From Aplectana chamaeleonis (lineage: Eukaryota; Nematoda; Chromadorea; Rhabditida; Cosmocercidae), in contig JAPDOI010000181.1 of assembly GCA_029168955.1 (NCBI GenBank), forward strand, positions 703,501 through 767,500: 64,000 nucleotides of DNA. The letters run 5' to 3'. The notes under the pieces were generated by a model. The model saw only the letters and a program-made list of their open reading frames with translations. It searched no databases and was not told the origin of the DNA. Of this stretch, positions 37,101 through 43,100 are shown one piece after another; the stretch's first letter is position 1, and each line of letters opens with the position of its first letter. The position numbers were made by a program, and so were the translations under genes.

Positions 37101-40100
37101 ATATTACATGTAGCATGTTTTCATTTTTGTGGAAACCGTTTTCAGTCCACATAAGAAAAGAGGCATTTTTTTCCAAATGTGATCAGAACAACTTAACTCC
37201 AAAGTTGATGCTCGCATGTCTTCTAGTTAGCTATGAAAGTATCTCTGATGGAATAAAAACAAATAATCTGTCTGCTCTCGAATCTCTAGAATGGAGAAGG
37301 AAAACAAGTGATCTTCTGGTGGCTATTAGAATTACCGGACAAGCAAAACTAGAGCCTTTCAACTTGTTTACAATCCTTAATTTCCTAACAAGCGGAGTTG
37401 CCTACAGGGTATCGACCACAACAGCCAAAACTCAGATTAGATCATCGTTTTTCTGCATTCTAAAGTGCTCCATTTTCAATAATGTATGGCCAAATGAACC
37501 ATATAGGGCCACGTGCAGTACTTTCCAACGATTCTCTCTTGTGGCTACATGAAACCTCTCTCATATGAGTCCGGGCGGAGCAAGTAGCAGAGCGGTCGGT
37601 CATGTTAAAATACAACAGCGATGAGGAGATTTGACAGGATAAGCCCGATAACCCTTACCTCGACCGGCTCTAAATCTGCGAGAAAGGCTACATGTACATG
37701 TCCAGCGATGAATAATCTAATAGATAAGATGTAATCAAGCTTGTAAATCCTATGGTACCTCTAGGGTGCTTTGTGTCCCCATTCCGTGCCCTCCAGAATT
37801 GTGGGTAAGCATGATATTAATGGAGTTCTGTCTAGCGCAACGTTTGTTGCTGGTCTTAGGAAGAATGAGGCCGAACGCGTAAATGAACGGATGGAGCTGA
37901 TTATTCTGATTCCAGTGAACGCTTGACATTCTAAATGCTCGCGTTTACTGCCCCTCGAATTTCAGGTCTGGTAAAAAGCTGGTGAATCTATTTTTTTGCT
38001 CACTATATGCTTTGATTCAATACATAGGACTCTCAACAATGATAGTTATTGTTCGGCTCACTCACGTAACCGCACCATTTTTCTTATCTGCACAGAGACA
38101 AAAAAATTATTGTCTGCCCATCGTGACCTTTTATGCACTCCGTATCACTGACGTCAAATCCGGCAATCGGATGAATGCACACTGCGGAAACCCACGCTGC
38201 TTCGAAAAACGCTTAAAGGAGCCCTTGAATAAGTATGTCATTTTCGGCACGTCTATAATATGACCTTGTAAGATACGCGGCGTTCAAACCGCCGGGCTTT
38301 TCCCGTCTCCTCCCGCGTCCAAAAAGTAATAGAGATCATTTCTGTTAAGGTGTGTCCGAATGAGACTGGCCGACCATGCGGCCGTCGTACGTGACAGGCC
38401 GCTCTCGGACGAGCATGCGAAACGACAGCGAGCCCTCTCCGGCAGCCATTCACTAGGAGCGGGGTAATCAATCAACTCCGCAGCCGAGAGTGCAACCGTC
38501 CGAACACTCGTCCGAGAGAGGCTCACTCAGAAAAATGAAAACATATTTTATGTAATATAAAGACCTGAATCCATATACATGTAATATAAATTGGCCAATG
38601 CAAATTACTTGCGAATTATCTCGACCGATGTATGTTACATGCGATATATCGGACCCTCGATCCCAGGCCAAATGTCGCACGTAGTATGTTTTTGATGGTG
38701 AAAACATATACTTGTAACATAAGAGACGATTACAGTATACTTGTAATACATCTCCGTCAATGGAAGTTACATGTGAATTATCTCTACTCAAGTAAATTAC
38801 AAGTAGTATAAGTGTAACATAATTCAAATATCTCCAGCAACTGAGAGCTCATGCTGAATACCTTCTGCAAACCTGCACAGCATACGGGCCGCCTCATACC
38901 TTACAGTTAGTGGAGATCGTATGCCCATAGCATTGAGGCTCCGTCCATACATGGCGAGAGCGTGCGATTACAAGAAATCGATGGTCATTGTGGGCACACG
39001 ATTCGCTAACCGCTCACAGGAGCTCCTTCTCGCGCGCCCTCGCCCACTCGCTCTCGCGCGCTTGCGCCAGCACCACGAAGCAAGCAGGAAGTTTCAAGCA
39101 TACTGCTCCATCACTAAAGCAGGTGACATTGGACCTGTAGGAAACTACATAATTCCACCACGGAAGTCGAAAACCGTGGGAAATCATCAGCCGTTGCGCC
39201 GACTCGAGCGATTGAAAACGTTTTCAATCGAATCAACACGAGGTGGGTGGGGGTGTTTGCCTATGTTAATGTGCGGGCAGCGTTGAGGAGCGTCGAGAGG
39301 CGCACAACAGCGGGAGCGCCCGCTCTCGCGACGTATGGACGCTGCCTGACATTCGACGGGGTGGGCACTCGCCCTGGCCAAGTCGCTGATCTCTCGCTCC
39401 TCACGTTTCGTTTTATTCGTGAGAAGGATTAGAGGGAAAGACATGCATTATTTTTGAAGCAAGACTAAGCCCACCGCTTCTTGTATGAAGCTGTGGGATT
39501 CAAGCTTGCTGCTTCAGTTATGAAGCAGCGAGCTTTAAGCTCCTGGGATGTCCAAGAGAGCTTAAAGCTTGCTGATTCGTACCTGAAGCAAAAGTCTGGA
39601 ACTTGCAGCTCTAACCCTTTGAGCATCGAGCTTCAACTTGCAGCTCCAATTAAGTTACATCTTTGAGGTGAGGCACGAATGCGTGCAGTGAATTAATGAA
39701 GTTCATATAGTTAGCCTCGAATAATTGCTGCTCGGTACTCGGATGAAGACACAAACTTACGTTATTACATGAGAATTTATAGAAGTCCTCACATGGATCA
39801 ACTTTTTGGTCAAGAGATTCAAGGAGGTGAGATGCAGCAGCCTGTAAAAAGGTTTATGGAAAATATCGTATAGGTTTGCAAACAAAAAGATGTCCCCGTT
39901 TTGTACGAGAAATACACTTTTGTTGCATTCATGGGTTGACTTTTCAAAACTCGTTTTTCAGCGGGTCGCGAGTTTTTGATGAGAAGCATTTGTAAGATAG
40001 CCACCCAGGTCACCGTTTTTCCGATCCTCATAAGTGAATAGGCTCGATTCTTTCGTTTTTATCTTCTAGTCGTCGCCAATGTGGAGTCAATGGTTTCCAA

Positions 40101-43100
40101 ATTCAAGAGAGCCCAGTTCTAGTTCAATGCACAACTGGAGAATTCGGTCATGCTTCCCGAAGTGATTTAGTCGTATGAAATCTATACTACAGAACGATTA
40201 TTTTCGAAAGGTGTATTCGGGTTCATTGTTACTAGATACGTGTTACAAGGACTGATATCTGTCATCGTCCGGGGAAAGGTTGCAAACATATCTCTTCTCT
40301 GGGTTGAAGGCAGCTTTTAGGAATGGTAATTTTGTCGACATTTCGTTATCGATTGTTCCGAGTATTTGCTCGCCATCAAGAATATCCAGGGCTCTCTAGT
40401 GTTTCTCGCAGGAAGCGTTAGTATGGGTGACAATGGCGAAGTCACTACTTGAAGGAAGTTTGTCAAACTTTTCATTGAAGCAAAAACTGGTGACTAATCG
40501 AAATGAGAATTTCGCATAAGCGTGTTGATTCGGACTCACTAAGCTGATAAGGTCTGAACTGATCAGTGCATGCTACCTCACAACAATCTCCGCCTAGAAA
40601 GGACATAAAAACATTGACGAGTGACGCTGTCTCTTAATTTCAAGCGAAAATCTGCCATATATTAGGAAGAGCGCGATAACTGCCCAGAAAATGACGGTTC
40701 GGAGTGGTATCCGGTTGCATGCACTTTCAATTGTTGTTGTTGTTGTTGGGCAGACAAGAGTGGCTGATCGGCAATGCGATATCGCTGCTGACCTAGGGAA
40801 AAAAGGGGCAAAATGGGCAAAGTAGGTAACCTGAGCGCCTTTTGCCTATAACTTGCATTATAGAGCTCCAATCTGAAATTTGAGAGGCCACCTCCATCAT
40901 CTTGACCTATTGGTTCAATCACAATAGGAAACTCCGCCGAACTCCATGAGGATACTCGTTTTTGGGCTGTTGTTTCGCGCTAACGTGGAATCCCACGCGC
41001 GGTGGTTTCTTTGCGCTAATCACCGTGCGAGAATCCGCACGGTAATGCATGATGAAACAACATAGCTAAGAAACGGATTACCTCGTGAAGTTTTTCGAAC
41101 TTCCTCAATACGACTGGAACCGATTGGTCTGAAGAGGATGGTTTCGTCAAAATTTAGATTGAAGCTCGTTAAAGCAAGTTATATGCAAGAGACGCTTTTG
41201 TTACCAACTTTGCCCATTTCGCCCCTTTTTCAAAATGTTAGCAGCGGTATTGTACCTTTCACACCCAAGAAGGGTAATCCTGCCAGAATCGGCAAAAAGA
41301 CACCATCCAGAACGTTGCCTGCATTGACCATGAGTCATGGTGGATCTCCTCAACTGCAGAAATGTACCTTCAGAGTGAGTCAGGAATGGCATTGGAAGGC
41401 TGGCTAACTGTTCGTTGTATTAGATGAAACGCCTCATATGTACTAGGTGCGACAAAAGTTCTTGGAAACGTGAAAAACGCTTCGTAGAAAAAGCTGATTT
41501 CAACACATGAACCGATCCTCTTATCCAAATATTATTTGATCCTTATCTAAATTGGGAAAAAATGCATGAAAAAATCATATGTAAAAAGCGTCCTTTGCCT
41601 CGAATGCAGGATCTCTTCTGAAAAGATTCCACGGTGGTAAGCGGGTGGTTCACGAGAATATTTTGACATTCTTACTTCAAATATGTAAACAGAAGGATTC
41701 CAAGAGCAGCTACCCCCCCTAAGGGGTGAAGTCCGAGATATGGATCACAAGCCACTTCAGTGTTGCATATGCTTTATGGGCTGGCGAGGACTCCTGCTGA
41801 TAATTCCAGCTATGATTGCCGATGTACGAACTTGTTCAACGGAGCGCTTATTCTAGCAACACTTCTCCCAGACGTTTTTATTGTCGACTTCGTCGCCATT
41901 TTTCATGCGCGAATGAAAGGCATTTCCACCTCATCAGTGATCGCCTCAGAAACCATCGACGATTGTGATGCCGTCTTTTGAGCAATGCCATCATACTTGT
42001 TGGCTTTTTTCAATTTTTTTTGTTCAATCGCAGAATCGTTTCGCTGCTTTAGGAGTTTATCTAGAGTGAACAAACGAGAAAGGCGGTACCTTGGCACAAT
42101 GTCCCATAAAAGTTCTTCACAATAACTTCGACTCTGACCATCCCGATCGTCTTCAATTTCTAGCTAGGGAAGCATGATTTCGCTATTTCTTAGAGGCTAT
42201 TATGCAGCTTATCTACCACCACTCTGTTCATGGGATGATTGGAGTTTACCACTTAAAGGCAGCGTTCACGTTGATCATCCTTGGTGACTTTTCACAGTGA
42301 AATGATAGTCCGGAAGGATCCTGGGCTGCCAGTGTCAAAAGAATGGTAGAAAACGAGCCAGGAGTGGCAAAATTGCCGCTGCAAACAAGCGCTTTGGAGT
42401 TCCAGAACCACCCCAAGCCTAATCCCCCCCCCCTCGATGTGAGCAAACGAACACTCAGATTACAGGAATGATCAAGTAAACGAAGTGCTGATAAGTGAGC
42501 TGATCGCTTGATTCCACTGATAGGCTTCATCTTTTCTAGCGGTCAATTCTTCCACGCTCAAAAATCAACGTAAACAAGGGAGGACCTATTTTGGCTCAAA
42601 AGCGCGATTTCGCAAGAGACAGTAACGCATTTAGCATCAAGGCACATGGCAATAAGAAGGGAGGGGCATTCCGACCAGTAAGGAGAAAGCGTTGAAACAC
42701 TTTTCGGTTGCCTCATCACCAATCTGCAAAACTTGTTTTTCTAGAAACCGGCAAACTTAGAAGCTTCCAAACTTAGACCCACCTACGCCAAACGACTACT
42801 GGCTGGAGCTACAGAATGTCTGGTCTTGTGTATATTTCCTGATAAAGAAGGGTCCAAGAACTTTTGCCGCAACCTGTATATCGCTTGATTTTTTGTTTTT
42901 GCTCGTTCAGGAAACAGTTTCTTCTGCGTCGTTTAATTTCTTGTCACTAAGTCGTACTCCTTCCGAGATCAACCGGACGGGAGCCATGGCTGCGATAAAA
43001 GGAGGACGGAAGTCGTGGTCGCATTGAAGACAGTGGGCACGATGAGTTTTGTTAATGCGTTTAAGACTGTAACGCTATACTGGCAGATCATGGATCGGAT

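Larger units (their letters stand above)
41445..42875. mobile_element. Mariner-type TIR element, about 1.43 kb
   Basis: AGGTGCGACAAAAGTTCTTG at the left and CAAGAACTTTTGCCGCAACC at the right match as inverted repeats with one substitution and one indel. A TTAA MITE fragment is nested at 42253. No DDE transposase is recognisable. It occupies the intron between M13 exons 1 and 2. Confidence 0.68.

Noticed and set aside
37019..37552. A 177-codon plus-strand frame as a host gene.
   Set aside because: It begins inside a dispersed repeat, shows no recognised domain or splice context, and is antisense to the M13 gene.
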